64,000 nt of DNA from Bradyrhizobium sp. NFR13 (lineage in GTDB: Bacteria; Pseudomonadota; Alphaproteobacteria; Rhizobiales; Xanthobacteraceae), in contig NZ_FOTP01000002.1 in assembly GCF_900114605.1 (NCBI RefSeq), positions 186,001-250,000 of the forward strand, written 5' to 3'. Of the stretch, positions 28,657 to 38,546 are shown piece by piece. The notes beneath the pieces were generated by a model. It did not search any database. It was not told the origin of the DNA and saw only the letters and a list, made by a program, of their open reading frames with translations. Position numbers and translations under genes: made by a program. Numbering within the stretch: position 1 is the stretch's first letter; each line of letters opens with the position of its first letter.

Positions 28657-29388
28657 TCAGTACTTCGCGACGACCGGGCCACCCCAGTTGAAGCGGTAGT
28701 TCAGGCCAGCCTTGACGGTGTGCTCGTCGTTGCGGGACGACAGGCCGATGATGCCAGCCGGCGACGGAGCAGCGAAGGTGGTCTTGCCGAAGTCGTAGTA
28801 CTGGTACTCGACCTTGCCCGACCAGTTCTGGGTGAACAGGTATTCGAGGCCGGCGCCGACGGTGTAACCGTCATGCTTGGTGCCAGCTGCGAAGGCAACC
28901 GGAACTGCGCCAACGGTCGTAACCAGCGATTCGTTGAAGTCGGAGTAGGCGTAGCCGCCCTTCACGTAGAGCAGTGCCGGACCCCAAGTGTAACCGATGC
29001 GACCGGTGACCGAGGCGAGGCCCTTCTGGTTCAGGTTGTAGGTGACGCCAGCCGGAACGAAAGCGACGTTGGTGTTGTTCGAACCAACCCAGCTGTACTG
29101 ACCTTCGATGCCAAACACCCAGTTCGGAGCGAACTGGTAGTCATAGCCGATCTGCACACCGCCGAGGAAACGGCCATCCGAATTGTCGGAGGTGCCGCCG
29201 AAGCCGTTCGAACCGTTGAACGCGCCGCCGACGTGACCGCCGATGTAGAAACCGGTCCAGTTGTAGATCGGGGCGGGAACGTAGGCCGGAGCCTTGGTGT
29301 AAGGACGAGCGGCCAGGTCAGCGGCCATTGCCGGAACCGAAACGCCCAGAGCGATCAGAGCAACGGTGCCCAACAGAAACTTCTTCAT
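28657..29388 (-). CDS. Outer-membrane beta-barrel protein (Omp31/Omp25-like), copy 3
   Basis: 243 residues. The start at 29388 (MKKFLLGTVALIALG) has GGGAG 7 nt upstream; a longer reading lacks a ribosome site. Signal peptide, ADLAARPYTKAPAYVP, YNWTGFYIGGHVGGAF, strands, then FNWGGPVVAKY at the end. No cysteines in the mature barrel. Its 5' region differs from copies 1 and 2, suggesting it is the older copy or separately regulated. It lies divergent to ssb. Confidence 0.94.
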   Translation of the reverse strand: MKKFLLGTVALIALGVSVPAMAADLAARPYTKAPAYVPAPIYNWTGFYIGGHVGGAFNGSNGFGGTSDNSDGRFLGGVQIGYDYQFAPNWVFGIEGQYSWVGSNNTNVAFVPAGVTYNLNQKGLASVTGRIGYTWGPALLYVKGGYAYSDFNESLVTTVGAVPVAFAAGTKHDGYTVGAGLEYLFTQNWSGKVEYQYYDFGKTTFAAPSPAGIIGLSSRNDEHTVKAGLNYRFNWGGPVVAKY

Positions 29389-29667
29389 GTGAATTCTCCC
29401 CAAAATTGCTCCGCGTCGGCGAAGCCTCGTGTCCCGGCGCAAGCGCCAAATGCAATTCAGTGATCGAAATATACGCAAGTCTGCCAAAAAGTCCGTCACC
29501 CAAATAGCACACTCGTCTTCGATGTTTGGTCGTTTCTAAGTTAATGAAAGGTATATGAATTTTGGTGGAGCGCGGGTTCCCTTCGGGTTCCACTATTGCC
29601 TTCACTCAGGCACGGCAGCGACGACTCGGCACGCTGTCGTCGCCCAACAATTCGCCAAGGGGTGTTC

Positions 29668-29696
29668 TTGAGAACAAAAATGGAACATGCTATATA
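29668..29696 (+). promoter_or_regulatory. ssb promoter with embedded SOS (LexA) box
   Basis: TTGAGA (29668-29673), 17-nt spacer, TATATA (29691-29696). The LexA box GAAC-AAAAATG-GAAC occupies 29672-29686, inside the spacer, where bound LexA would block RNA polymerase. It lies about 157 nt before the ssb start. Confidence 0.8.
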
Positions 29697-29852
29697 GAGC
29701 GACGATCAAATACGATACCGTGGATAACCCGGTTGCGGGGGCCTGCGCGGAGCGCTGACCGTATAGGGTCCCATCATCAGCGGCTTTGCGCGCGGGCCGG
29801 GCCTGTGCCAGCGCCCGATCAGCAAATTCAGATTCGAGAGTAGGAGAGTGGT

Positions 29853-30362
29853 ATGGCGGGTAGCGTCAACAAGGTGATTTTGGTTGGCAATCTCGGCAAG
29901 GATCCCGAGGTTCGCCGGATGCAGAACGGCAACCCAGTCGTCAACCTGACTGTCGCGACGTCGGATACGTGGCGCGACAAGGGCACTGGCGAGCGCAAGG
30001 AAAAGACCGAGTGGCATCGGGTCGTGATCTTCAGCGAAGGTCTCGCCAAGGTGGCCGAGCAGTATCTCAAGAAGGGTGCCAAGGTTTACATCGAAGGCGC
30101 GCTGCAGACCCGCAAATGGACCGATCCGCAGGGTGTCGAGAAATACTCCACCGAGATCGTGCTGCAGGGCTTCAATTCGACGCTGACCATGCTCGACGGC
30201 AAAGGCGGCGGCGCGGGTGGCGGCGGCGGTTACGGCGGCGATGACATGGGCGACAGCTTCGGCGGCGGCCAGTCGAGCGCTCCGCCGCAGCGTCGTGTTG
30301 CGGCACCGGCAGGTGGCGGTGGTGGCCGTGGCAGCGACATGGATGACGACATCCCGTTCTGA
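29853..30362 (+). CDS. ssb: Single-stranded DNA-binding protein
   Basis: 169 residues. The OB fold spans about 1-112 ([51 protein letters not shown]). A glycine-rich linker follows (about 125-150), and the acidic tip D-M-D-D-D-I-P-F that recruits repair and replication partners is intact. It coats single strands in replication, recombination and repair. The upstream SOS box predicts damage induction. Confidence 0.98.
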   Translation: MAGSVNKVILVGNLGKDPEVRRMQNGNPVVNLTVATSDTWRDKGTGERKEKTEWHRVVIFSEGLAKVAEQYLKKGAKVYIEGALQTRKWTDPQGVEKYSTEIVLQGFNSTLTMLDGKGGGAGGGGGYGGDDMGDSFGGGQSSAPPQRRVAAPAGGGGGRGSDMDDDIPF

Positions 30363-30388
30363 CTGTTGGTTGGAGCTGTGTGTAAACT

Positions 30389-30429
30389 AAAAAACGCTTT
30401 CGTCGCTTCTTCAATGACTTAGCGTTTTT
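30389..30429. terminator. Candidate terminator between ssb and the pseudogene
   Basis: AAAAAACGCT (30389-30398) and AGCGTTTTT (30421-30429) form a 9-bp stem with a 22-nt loop that itself contains pairing bases. T- or A-runs on both sides suit bidirectional use. Confidence 0.5.
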
Positions 30430-30489
30430 CAGCTTCCGGATTGCCGACGAGACTCGGATCAGATTCTGTGGGGACCGCTTGTGTAAACA

Positions 30490-30725
30490 AGGGGGGCTTT
30501 CGTTTGATAAATCAACGCATTGCCAGCCGATTTCGCGTAAAGCCCGTTGTAATGGAGGGCGGCGAGAGTTTGGGCTTCTCTTGGACAGGGAGAGCGGGCT
30601 GCCGGACCCTTGGGCTAGCTGAGCACTACATTCGCATGATGGCCGCGCTCGTTGAGCCGCTTGCACAGCACGTGGGCGAAGATGGTCTTTCCTGCGGCTG
30701 CCGGGCCAAAGAACTCGATGATCAT
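30490..30725 (-). pseudogene. Broken P-loop kinase paralogue
   Basis: Starting at ATG 30725, the reading MIIEFFGPAAAGKTIFAHVL matches the start of the intact gene at 31763 (MIIELFGPPGAGKT), including a Walker A motif, but stops at 30615 after 36 codons. Further protein-like sequence (PPLQRALREIGW) continues in another frame to about 30490, so at least one frameshift is likely and the rest of the roughly 270-codon gene is deleted. It lies 11 nt after the methyltransferase stop on the same strand. Confidence 0.6.
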
Positions 30726-30736
30726 GCTCCCGAACC

Positions 30737-31534
30737 TCAAGAGGTTGTTGGTGCCTGCACGATTCGCCGAGGGTTCTGCACCTGAGGAAACAGGCGTTCC
30801 CGCTTTCGCGCCGCGACAATAAAACTCTCCGCCAATAATCCCGGCACCTTGAGCCTCCGGCATGCCTTTTCGAATGGCTCGATCAGCGCCTCGCAGAGAT
30901 GTGGAAACAACCGGCCCGGTCGCGGGAGATAGCCGTAATACGTGCTCTCCACGACCTCAAATCCCTCATCCGACAGCAGGCTTGAAAATTGATACAAAGT
31001 CAGGGTGTTTCGAGGTCTGCTCGGATATGCCCAGTTCAGGACACGACTGAACGACCCAATGGGTGACGTTGCATTGAGCTGGATATTGCACACCAATACG
31101 CCGTCGTTGCGAAGATGCCGATAGATCGCCCGCAATGCGTCGCGCCTAAGCGTGTCTTCTGCATTCAAGAAGAACCGGAATGCGGTGGCAACGTCAAATG
31201 TCTGTTCGAGAGGAACCTTGGTGACGTCGACGCATAGCAGCGTCACGTTGTCTGGCACCGAAGCTGCCGAAAGCATCGCTTCTGACACATCGACCCCGAC
31301 AACCGAGCCGAACAACCGAGCGGCGACCTTCGCAATGCGTCCGGTTCCGCAGGCGAAGTCGAGGCTTGTTCGCTGTGGCCCTCCGAGCCGGCGCAGAATG
31401 CTTTCGAGCAAGGGCTGTTCGACGTCCCGCCACAATGCCGCGCAATGGCCCACCTCGAAGGTGCTGACGTAGTCGGCAACGACATCAACCGACTGGTGGC
31501 ACGCGCGATAGCTGAACTTGTCTCCGTTGAGCAT
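30737..31534 (-). CDS. Class I SAM-dependent methyltransferase
   Basis: 265 residues. SAM motif I LDFACGTGRIAKVAARLF (about 58-75) is followed by GVDVSEAML, then LLCVDVTKVP, FRFFLNAED and a post-motif region with GVLVCNIQLN. There is no motif naming the acceptor; it could be a small molecule or a sugar. Neighbours are P-loop kinases, one intact and divergent, one broken. With them it forms an accessory patch inserted between ssb and the DUF2306/gyrA genes. Confidence 0.85.
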   Translation of the reverse strand: MLNGDKFSYRACHQSVDVVADYVSTFEVGHCAALWRDVEQPLLESILRRLGGPQRTSLDFACGTGRIAKVAARLFGSVVGVDVSEAMLSAASVPDNVTLLCVDVTKVPLEQTFDVATAFRFFLNAEDTLRRDALRAIYRHLRNDGVLVCNIQLNATSPIGSFSRVLNWAYPSRPRNTLTLYQFSSLLSDEGFEVVESTYYGYLPRPGRLFPHLCEALIEPFEKACRRLKVPGLLAESFIVAARKRERLFPQVQNPRRIVQAPTTS

Positions 31535-31762
31535 AAGGATATGTCCCTCGAGTCCGCCGACGCTAACCTCGATGTCGGGACGACGTCTTCATGCATTCGC
31601 ACGATGCCGGAACGGAGCGGCAGGCGTGATCCGACTAGTCGACGGGCGGCAGTCCGCGGATCCGAACAGTCATTCAAATGAACGTTGGTGTGGTTTGTAA
31701 TCCGGCTAAGCTCTGACCTGCAGGTAAATGACAGCTTGTTCCGAGGCGCTGGGCATTCCACC

Positions 31763-32587
31763 ATGATCATCGAGTTATTTGGGCCGCCTGGTGCAGGCAA
31801 GACCACACTTCTTCGCGGCCTCTGCCGGGGGCTGGCGCAAGAAGGCATCAACCTGAAGACAGTGAACGGTTATCGCCTGATTGAATATGCGTCGGCCCAG
31901 GATGACGGCCCGGAGACGCGCCATGGCATTGGGCGTATTGGCAGAAAGATTGCCACCTCCGGTCCTGTCTTGCTATCGACCCTGCCGAAGGACGGTGTCG
32001 CGGCGCGGCTTCTAGCATCAATCCCGCTACGAAGCCGCACATGGTCATGGCGCATGAAGGTCGACATCGCTCTACTGTGCGAATCTTGGCGTAAAGCGCA
32101 GGAATCGGAAGGTTACTTCATTTTTGAAGAAGGCCTGATCCAGGCATTGTGTGCGCTAGTTTTGCTGGCGCGAACTCCAAGCATTGACGTGGTTCGTGAC
32201 TGCCTAGCGTTCCTGCCGCGACCGGACCTGCTTGTCCAGCTCGATGCGCCGCAGGAAACGTTGCGCCGCCGTCTTACGGATCGGCATGCGCACCAGCCGC
32301 TCATCGAAGTCCTCCTGTTCGAACTCGGCGTGGACAGGGGCTTGAAGCAGGCCAATATCTCAAGGGAGATCGGCGAGTGCTTGCGCCGGGACGGATGGTC
32401 CTTGATACAAGTCAACGGTGCCGACCCCCTCAATTTCGATAAGGTCATCACGCGAGTCCTGGGAGAGCATATCAATGAGACCGTCCTGGGTGACCAAGGC
32501 GATAAAAGCCAAACCACTGGATTAGCTGGCAACTGTGAACTTGATGGATCTCAACATTTCGCACGGGGGCCTGGTGGCAGCATCTGA
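31763..32587 (+). CDS. P-loop kinase-like NTPase of unknown substrate
   Basis: 274 residues. Walker A is IELFGPPGAGKTTLL (about 3-17), an acidic FIFEEGLIQALC stretch around residue 120 may provide Walker B/catalytic acids, and LPRPDLLVQLDAPQETLRRRLTDR resembles the LID segment of thymidylate/nucleotide-type kinases. Composition is a little AT-richer than core genes nearby. It is divergent from the methyltransferase across a 228-nt gap. A frameshifted paralogue remains on the far side. Substrate unknown. Confidence 0.8.
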   Translation: MIIELFGPPGAGKTTLLRGLCRGLAQEGINLKTVNGYRLIEYASAQDDGPETRHGIGRIGRKIATSGPVLLSTLPKDGVAARLLASIPLRSRTWSWRMKVDIALLCESWRKAQESEGYFIFEEGLIQALCALVLLARTPSIDVVRDCLAFLPRPDLLVQLDAPQETLRRRLTDRHAHQPLIEVLLFELGVDRGLKQANISREIGECLRRDGWSLIQVNGADPLNFDKVITRVLGEHINETVLGDQGDKSQTTGLAGNCELDGSQHFARGPGGSI

Positions 32588-33044
32588 CGCTCGCTCACGA
32601 TTTGAATCATTGCGTGGTCGAGCCCCGGTCCGCCCGGAGCGAGGCATGGATACTTTGGGTCGCCTCGACTAGCGCGGTCCCCTGTCTCGGAGAGCCTTGC
32701 GTCCGAAACCAACCATTCAGCCACGATCAGCCCGTGAGGCGCGCACGAAACAAGGTGCAGCCGTCCGCCAGGCGCGACCTGGAGATATCCCGGAATCCAG
32801 CCTCGGTCACCGGCGCGCTCCTCGACCGCCTCACGCATCACGTCCATAACCACATATAACCCTTCTGATCTGCTGTCAGGACGTCCTGACCTTCTGCATC
32901 GCGCGCTGTGAGCTGATTGCTTGCAGCGCGTTTGGCTTTTTGAGGGTGCGGTTAGCTGTGGCAACGTGGCGGCAATATGATCTTTACAATGGAAAGATTT
33001 CTGCGATGGTGAGCTGACGCTACCTCCTGAATGCGAGGGCCACC
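32588..33044. other. 457-nt region without a convincing gene
   Basis: Frames of about 85 to 200 codons exist on both strands. The best, on the minus strand around 32551-32850 (reading VMDVMREAVEERAGDRG and YLQVAPGGRLHLV), is partly protein-like but overlaps the kinase end and has no ribosome site, so it may be a decayed gene. Confidence 0.45.
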
Positions 33045-33449
33045 ATGTCGCTGCAGCCGTTGCTTGATGCCGTTGCTCCGATCCCGCTGCATGCTTTTGC
33101 GGCCATGGCCGCATTCGTGCTCGGTGTCGTTCAATTGATCGCGCCCAAGGGCACGCTGCCACACCGGACGCTCGGCTGGATCTGGGTGATCCTGCTCGCC
33201 ACCGTTGCGATCAGTTCGTTCGGGATCCATGGCCATAGCTATCGACTGTGGCGGGACTGGAGCCCGATCCATCTGCTGTCGATCATGGCACCGGTGATGC
33301 TCGTACTCGGCGTGATCGCGGCGCGCCGGCACCGCGTCAGGGCGCATGCCATCACCATGATTTCGATCTTCGCCGGCGCCCTGGTGATCGCCGGCGTGTT
33401 CACCCTGGTGCCCGGCCGGGTCATGCATACCGTCGTGTTCGGTCGCTAG
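33045..33449 (+). CDS. DUF2306 integral membrane protein
   Basis: 134 residues, with four hydrophobic segments (about 14-33, 44-64, 76-94, 103-123). The DUF2306 signature is a His and a G-x-x-x-H-R-x-x-G loop after the first helix, here KGTLPHRTLGWIWV. Function unknown. It lies 205 nt before gyrA on the same strand. Confidence 0.88.
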   Translation: MSLQPLLDAVAPIPLHAFAAMAAFVLGVVQLIAPKGTLPHRTLGWIWVILLATVAISSFGIHGHSYRLWRDWSPIHLLSIMAPVMLVLGVIAARRHRVRAHAITMISIFAGALVIAGVFTLVPGRVMHTVVFGR

Positions 33450-33654
33450 ATTGCCGCAAGACGGCCGCATGATTTTCGCAAGATTCGGCTGCTTGGGGCT
33501 GGCTTATTCGGGACCACTTCACAAGCCCTCCGCAGCTCCCGTAAGCGTTTGAAAAATCAGCAGGAAAATAGAGCTTCACGTGTTGTCAGCGGGGTGGCTT
33601 GGAGGCGCGCGATGCGCTATATGATTCCCAGCAAAACCTGACCGGAAATCATCC

Positions 33655-36426
33655 TTGTCCGACACTGAAGACCAGAAGCCTGGGGAGCCATCAGCCCCCT
33701 CGGATATTCGTCCCGTATCCATCCTCGATGAGATGAAGCGTTCGTATCTCGATTACGCCATGAGCGTGATCGTGGCGCGTGCGCTTCCGGATGCACGCGA
33801 CGGCTTGAAGCCGGTGCATCGCCGCATTCTCTACGCGATGTATGAGAACGGCTTCGAATACAACAAGCCGTATCGCAAGTCGGCGCGCACCGTCGGCGAC
33901 GTCATCGGTAAGTATCATCCGCATGGCGACCAGTCGGTCTATGACGCCATGGTCCGCATGGCGCAGGACTTCTCGATGCGCGTGCCGCTGATCGATGGTC
34001 AGGGCAATTTCGGTTCGGTCGATGGCGATCAGGCCGCCGCGATGCGATACACGGAATCGCGTCTGACCAAGATCGCGCAGTCGCTGCTCGATGATCTCGA
34101 CAAGGACACGGTTGACTATCAGGACAACTACGATGGCTCGTTCCAAGAGCCACGCGTACTGCCCGCGAAGTTTCCCAATCTGCTGGTGAATGGCGGCGGC
34201 GGCATTGCCGTCGGCATGGCCACCAACATCCCGCCGCACAATCTCGGCGAAGTCATCGACGCCTGCGTCGCGCTGATCGATGATCCATCACTCAGCATTG
34301 ACGATCTGAACAAGATCATCCCGGGTCCGGATTTCCCGACCGGTGGCATCATCCTCGGCCGCGCCGGGATTCGTACGGCCTATCACACCGGCCGCGGTTC
34401 CATCGTGATGCGCGGCAAGGTTTCGATCGAGCCGACGCGCAAGGACCGCGAAGCGATCATCATCTCTGAAATCCCGTACCAGGTGAACAAGGCCACCATG
34501 GTCGAGCGCATCGCCGAACTGGTGCGCGACAAGAAGATCGAAGGCATCTCCGATCTGCGCGATGAATCCGACCGTGAGGGTTTTCGCGTCGTTGTCGAAT
34601 TGAAGCGGGACGCAGTGCCGGAGGTGGTGCTCAACCAGCTTTACAAGTTCACGCCGCTGCAGACCAATTTCGGTGCCAATATGGTGGCGCTCGACACCGG
34701 CCGCCCGTTGCTGATGAATCTGAAGGATCTGCTGACGATCTTCGTCGCGTTCCGCGAACAGGTCATCACGCGCCGTACCAAGTTCCTGCTCAACAAGGCG
34801 CGCGACCGCGCGCATATCCTCGTTGGTCTCGCCATTGCGGTGGCGAATATCGACGAAGTCATTCGTGTGATCCGGACCTCGCCCGATCCGACCACTGCGC
34901 GTGATATCCTGATGGAGCGCCGCTGGCCGGCGCAGGATGTGGCGACGATGATGACGTTGATCGACGATCCGCGTCATCGCCTCGAGGAAGACGGCACCGC
35001 ACGCCTGTCCTTCGAACAGGCGAAGGCCATTCTCGATCTGCGTCTGGCTCGCTTGACAGCTCTGGGTCGCGAGGAAATTTCCGACGAACTCGACAAGCTC
35101 GCCATCGAGATCGCCGACTATCTGGAAATCCTGCGCTCGCGTGCGCGCGTGCAGGGCATCATCAAGGATGAGCTTGGTGCGGTGAAGTTGGAATTCGCGA
35201 CGCCGCGCAAGACCGTCATCATGGAGCAAGAGGGCGAGGTCGAAGACGAGGATCTCATCCAGCGCGAAGACATGGTGGTGACGGTGTCGCATCATGGCTA
35301 CGTCAAGCGCGTGCCGCTTTCGACCTATCGGGCCCAGCGCCGCGGCGGCAAGGGCCGCTCCGGCATGGCGACGCGCGACGAGGATTTCGTCTCGCGCCTG
35401 TTCGTGGCCTCGACCCATACGCCGGTGCTGTTCTTCTCGTCGCGTGGCCAAGTCTACAAGGAAAAGGTCTGGCGTCTGCCGATCGCGCCGCCAAACGGCC
35501 GCGGCAAGGCGATGATCAACATCCTGCCGCTGGAGCAGGGCGAACGCATCACCACCATCATGCCGCTGCCCGAGGACGAGGCGACCTGGGAAACCCTCGA
35601 CGTGATGTTCGCCACCACCGGCGGCAACGTCCGGCGGAACAAGCTGTCGGACTTCGTCGATGTCAGGCGCTCCGGCATCATCGCGATGAAGCTCGATGAG
35701 GGCGAAGCGATCGTCGATGTGCAGATCGCCACCGAACATGATGACGTGCTGCTGACCGCTGCCGGCGGCCAGTGCATCCGTTTCCCGGTGACTGACGTCC
35801 GCGTGTTCCAGGGCCGCAGTTCCATGGGCGTTCGCGGTATCTCTCTCGCGGACGGCGACAAGCTGATCTCGCTGACGATCCTGCGCCACCTTGAGGCCAA
35901 TTCCGACGAGCGTGCGGCCTATCTGCGCCGTGCCAATGCGGTGCGTCGCGGCGGTGCCGAGGAGCGTGCCGATGTGGCGGACGAAGCGGCGGCTGCCGTG
36001 GAGACCGAAGAGGCGACGGGTGCCATCGAGCTCGGCGAGCAGCGCTATGTCGAGATGTCGGCCAGTGAGCAGTTCGTGCTGACCATCAGCGAGAACGGTT
36101 ACGGCAAGCGAACCTCGTCGTTCGAGTACCGCACCACCGGACGCGGCGGCAAAGGCATCGTCGCGATGTCGGTCAACAACCGGAATGGCAAGCTGATCGC
36201 TTCGTTCCCGGTCGAGGACAGCGACCAGATCATGCTGGTCACCGACAAGGGCCAGCTGATCCGCTGCCCGGTGGAAGGCATCCGCGTTGCCGGCCGCTCG
36301 ACCCAGGGCGTCATCGTGTTCAACACGGCTGACGACGAGCACGTCGTGTCGGTCGAGCATATCGGCGAGACGGGCGAGGGCGAAGAGGGCGAGAACGGCA
36401 ACGGTGCGCAGGGGGCGGAAGGCTGA
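33655..36426 (+). CDS. gyrA: DNA gyrase subunit A
   Basis: 923 residues from a TTG start at 33655 (reading (M)[17 protein letters not shown]); no ATG exists in frame before the conserved core. The breakage-reunion domain has catalytic Tyr132 (MRYTESRL). The quinolone-determining region reads [17 protein letters not shown], so the position equivalent to E. coli Ser83 is Gln93 followed by Ser94. The GyrA box AQRRGGKG is present in the C-terminal pinwheel, which carries an acidic Ala/Glu-rich insertion (about 763-795). With GyrB it introduces negative supercoils. Confidence 0.98.
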   Translation: MSDTEDQKPGEPSAPSDIRPVSILDEMKRSYLDYAMSVIVARALPDARDGLKPVHRRILYAMYENGFEYNKPYRKSARTVGDVIGKYHPHGDQSVYDAMVRMAQDFSMRVPLIDGQGNFGSVDGDQAAAMRYTESRLTKIAQSLLDDLDKDTVDYQDNYDGSFQEPRVLPAKFPNLLVNGGGGIAVGMATNIPPHNLGEVIDACVALIDDPSLSIDDLNKIIPGPDFPTGGIILGRAGIRTAYHTGRGSIVMRGKVSIEPTRKDREAIIISEIPYQVNKATMVERIAELVRDKKIEGISDLRDESDREGFRVVVELKRDAVPEVVLNQLYKFTPLQTNFGANMVALDTGRPLLMNLKDLLTIFVAFREQVITRRTKFLLNKARDRAHILVGLAIAVANIDEVIRVIRTSPDPTTARDILMERRWPAQDVATMMTLIDDPRHRLEEDGTARLSFEQAKAILDLRLARLTALGREEISDELDKLAIEIADYLEILRSRARVQGIIKDELGAVKLEFATPRKTVIMEQEGEVEDEDLIQREDMVVTVSHHGYVKRVPLSTYRAQRRGGKGRSGMATRDEDFVSRLFVASTHTPVLFFSSRGQVYKEKVWRLPIAPPNGRGKAMINILPLEQGERITTIMPLPEDEATWETLDVMFATTGGNVRRNKLSDFVDVRRSGIIAMKLDEGEAIVDVQIATEHDDVLLTAAGGQCIRFPVTDVRVFQGRSSMGVRGISLADGDKLISLTILRHLEANSDERAAYLRRANAVRRGGAEERADVADEAAAAVETEEATGAIELGEQRYVEMSASEQFVLTISENGYGKRTSSFEYRTTGRGGKGIVAMSVNNRNGKLIASFPVEDSDQIMLVTDKGQLIRCPVEGIRVAGRSTQGVIVFNTADDEHVVSVEHIGETGEGEEGENGNGAQGAEG

Positions 36427-36458
36427 GGCTCTCCGCATCCGCCTTCGACAAGTCGATC

Positions 36459-36490
36459 AAAAAAGCCCGCGGTTTTGCCGCGGGCTTTTT
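36459..36490. terminator. Strong bidirectional terminator after gyrA
   Basis: AAAAAAGCCCGCGG / CCGCGGGCTTTTT with a 4-5 nt loop: a GC stem flanked by A- and T-runs. It serves gyrA and probably the convergent antiporter gene. Confidence 0.92.
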
Positions 36491-36568
36491 GCTTGCAGAG
36501 ACAATCGTCGGCGTCGTCGGCCGGTCTCGGACCTCACATCCCAATTTTCGACATCGTTCGTGGAACTG

Positions 36569-38359
36569 CTACTCCGCACTCACCGCCCTCGTCTTGAAGA
36601 ACGGGCTCGGCTCTGGCGTTTCGGCATTGCCGCGCAGCAGCTTGCGGCCGGCCTCTAGGCCGCCGATGACTTCCAGCTCGACGCGTCGCGCGTCGCGGTC
36701 GCGGACATCGGCGATGGCTTCGCGGGCCTCGTCTTCGTCGAGGCCGAGACCTTTCAGGACTTGCTCGCTGAACACCAGCGCGGACTCAAACGTCTCGCGG
36801 ATCTGGAATTCGACGCCGGCGTGAATGAGGCGCAGCGAGTGGCCGCGGTCGTAAGAGCGGACATAGAGTTTGGCCAGCGGGAATTCCGAGCGGCACAGTT
36901 CGACGATGTGGTCGGCGGCTTCGGGCTTGTCGACGCAGACCAGGATCGCCTCGGCGGTGGCGGCGCCAGAGGCGTGCAGCACGTCGAGGCGGGTGCCGTC
37001 GCCATAGTGGATCTTGAAGCCGAAATTGCCGGCGGCGCGGATCATGTCCACGTCGGTCTCGATCAGCGACAATTCGATGTTGCGGGCCAGCAAAGCCTGG
37101 CTCGCCACCTGGGCGAAGCGGCCGAAGCCGATGAAGAGGACTTGGCCGCGCAGGCCGTCCGCCTTGTCGATGTCGTCCATGGACACGTCCGCGGGCGGCC
37201 GCATCCGTGCATGCACCAGCAGCACGATCGGCGTCAGCGCCATGGAGAGGATCACGATGGCGCTCATGACCGCGGAGGCGCGGGCATCGAAGATGCCGGC
37301 GCCGAGGGCCGCGGCATAGAGCACGAAAGCGAATTCGCCGCCTTGCGCAAACAATGCGGCGCGATGGGTCGCTGCCGCGTGGTCGGATTTCGCGAGGCGC
37401 GCGATGCCATAGATGCCGATCGCCTTGACGATCATGAAGGCGACGACGCCGCCCAGCACCATGATCCACTCATCAGCGACGATGCGCAGGTTCAGCGACA
37501 TGCCGACGCTGAGGAAGAACAGGCCGAGCAGGATGCCGCGGAACGGTTCGATGTCGGCCTCGAGCTGATGGCGGAAATTGGATTCCGACAGAAGCACGCC
37601 GGCAAGGAAGGCGCCCATCGCCATCGACAGGCCGACGCTCTGCATGAACACGGCGGAGCCGAGCACGACAAGCAGCGCGGCGGCCGTCAGCACTTCGCGC
37701 GCGCCGGCACGCGCGATGATGCGGAAGAACGGATCGAGCAGCCAGCGGCCCGCGGCCAGCAGCGCGGCGAGGCCGGCCAGCGCGATGGCGGCGCTCTGCC
37801 ACATCGGTTTTGCATTTGCGGCAGCCGGGGCCTCGGCCGCGCCCCAGATGGCGACCAGCGCCAGCAGCGGGACGATGGCGAGATCCTCCAGCAGCAGGAT
37901 CGCGATGGCGCGCTGGCCTTCGGGCGAGGAAGTCTCGTCCTGTTCCTCCAGCAGCTGCATGATGACGGCGGTGGAGGACAGCACAAAGCCCATGGCGCCG
38001 ATCATGGCGACGGGGAAAGCGAGGCCGGCGGCCATGCCGACCAGCGTGAGCAGAAAGCCGCAGGTGATGACCTGTGCTGCGCCGAGGCCAAAGATCTGCC
38101 GCCGCAGCTTCCACAGTTTCGACGGGCGCATCTCCAGTCCGATGATGAACAGGAACATGACGACGCCGAGTTCGGCGGTGTGGAGCAGGGTCTCGGGATC
38201 GTTGAAAAGGCCGAGGCCGAACGGCCCCACGGCGAGACCCGCGGTGAGATAGCCGAGAACGGAGCCGAGCCCCAATCGTTTGAACAATGGCACTGCGACG
38301 GTGGCCGCACCCAGCAGGACAATTACGTGTCCCAAGCTAAAACCGGAAGCGTCCGCCAT
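36569..38359 (-). CDS. KefB/KefC-type monovalent cation:proton antiporter (CPA2)
   Basis: 596 residues. The start MADASGFSLGHVIVLLG at 38359 has AAAGGGG 5 nt upstream; a longer reading adds an Arg-rich non-membrane leader. The N-terminal part (about 1-385) has 12-13 helices of the Na+/H+ exchanger fold, including GFVLSSTAVIMQLL and LLLEDLAIVPLL. An RCK/TrkA-N domain (about 406-520) starts with GQVLFIGFGRFAQVAS, a Rossmann nucleotide site. It probably exports K+ or Na+ in exchange for H+ under NAD(H) or thiol control. No KefF/G-like partner gene is adjacent. Confidence 0.93.
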   Translation of the reverse strand: MADASGFSLGHVIVLLGAATVAVPLFKRLGLGSVLGYLTAGLAVGPFGLGLFNDPETLLHTAELGVVMFLFIIGLEMRPSKLWKLRRQIFGLGAAQVITCGFLLTLVGMAAGLAFPVAMIGAMGFVLSSTAVIMQLLEEQDETSSPEGQRAIAILLLEDLAIVPLLALVAIWGAAEAPAAANAKPMWQSAAIALAGLAALLAAGRWLLDPFFRIIARAGAREVLTAAALLVVLGSAVFMQSVGLSMAMGAFLAGVLLSESNFRHQLEADIEPFRGILLGLFFLSVGMSLNLRIVADEWIMVLGGVVAFMIVKAIGIYGIARLAKSDHAAATHRAALFAQGGEFAFVLYAAALGAGIFDARASAVMSAIVILSMALTPIVLLVHARMRPPADVSMDDIDKADGLRGQVLFIGFGRFAQVASQALLARNIELSLIETDVDMIRAAGNFGFKIHYGDGTRLDVLHASGAATAEAILVCVDKPEAADHIVELCRSEFPLAKLYVRSYDRGHSLRLIHAGVEFQIRETFESALVFSEQVLKGLGLDEDEAREAIADVRDRDARRVELEVIGGLEAGRKLLRGNAETPEPSPFFKTRAVSAE

Positions 38360-38546
38360 CTCACCCCTTTCATCTATCGGCCGTACGTCTCGATCCGGCG
38401 TGCTTATACTGATTGCACATGTTCGCGCAGTGCGTTGCAGCACACTAAATGACTCTGGCGGCTTTGTCCGATGCTGCAATGCGTGCGGCAATTCAGCGCG
38501 TCAGGCTCAGATCGTGATGAGCGATGTCATGTGCTGCACGATCAAA

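Noticed and set aside
31243-31851. 202-codon minus-strand frame across the methyltransferase/kinase spacer
   Set aside because: Overlaps two better-supported genes and shows Ser/Arg-rich shadow composition.
34288-36438. 716-codon minus-strand frame opposite gyrA
   Set aside because: Antisense shadow of gyrA with His/Asp/Arg bias and no domain.
36761-38452. 563-codon plus-strand frame opposite the KefB-type gene
   Set aside because: Antisense shadow; composition of a reverse-complemented membrane protein.
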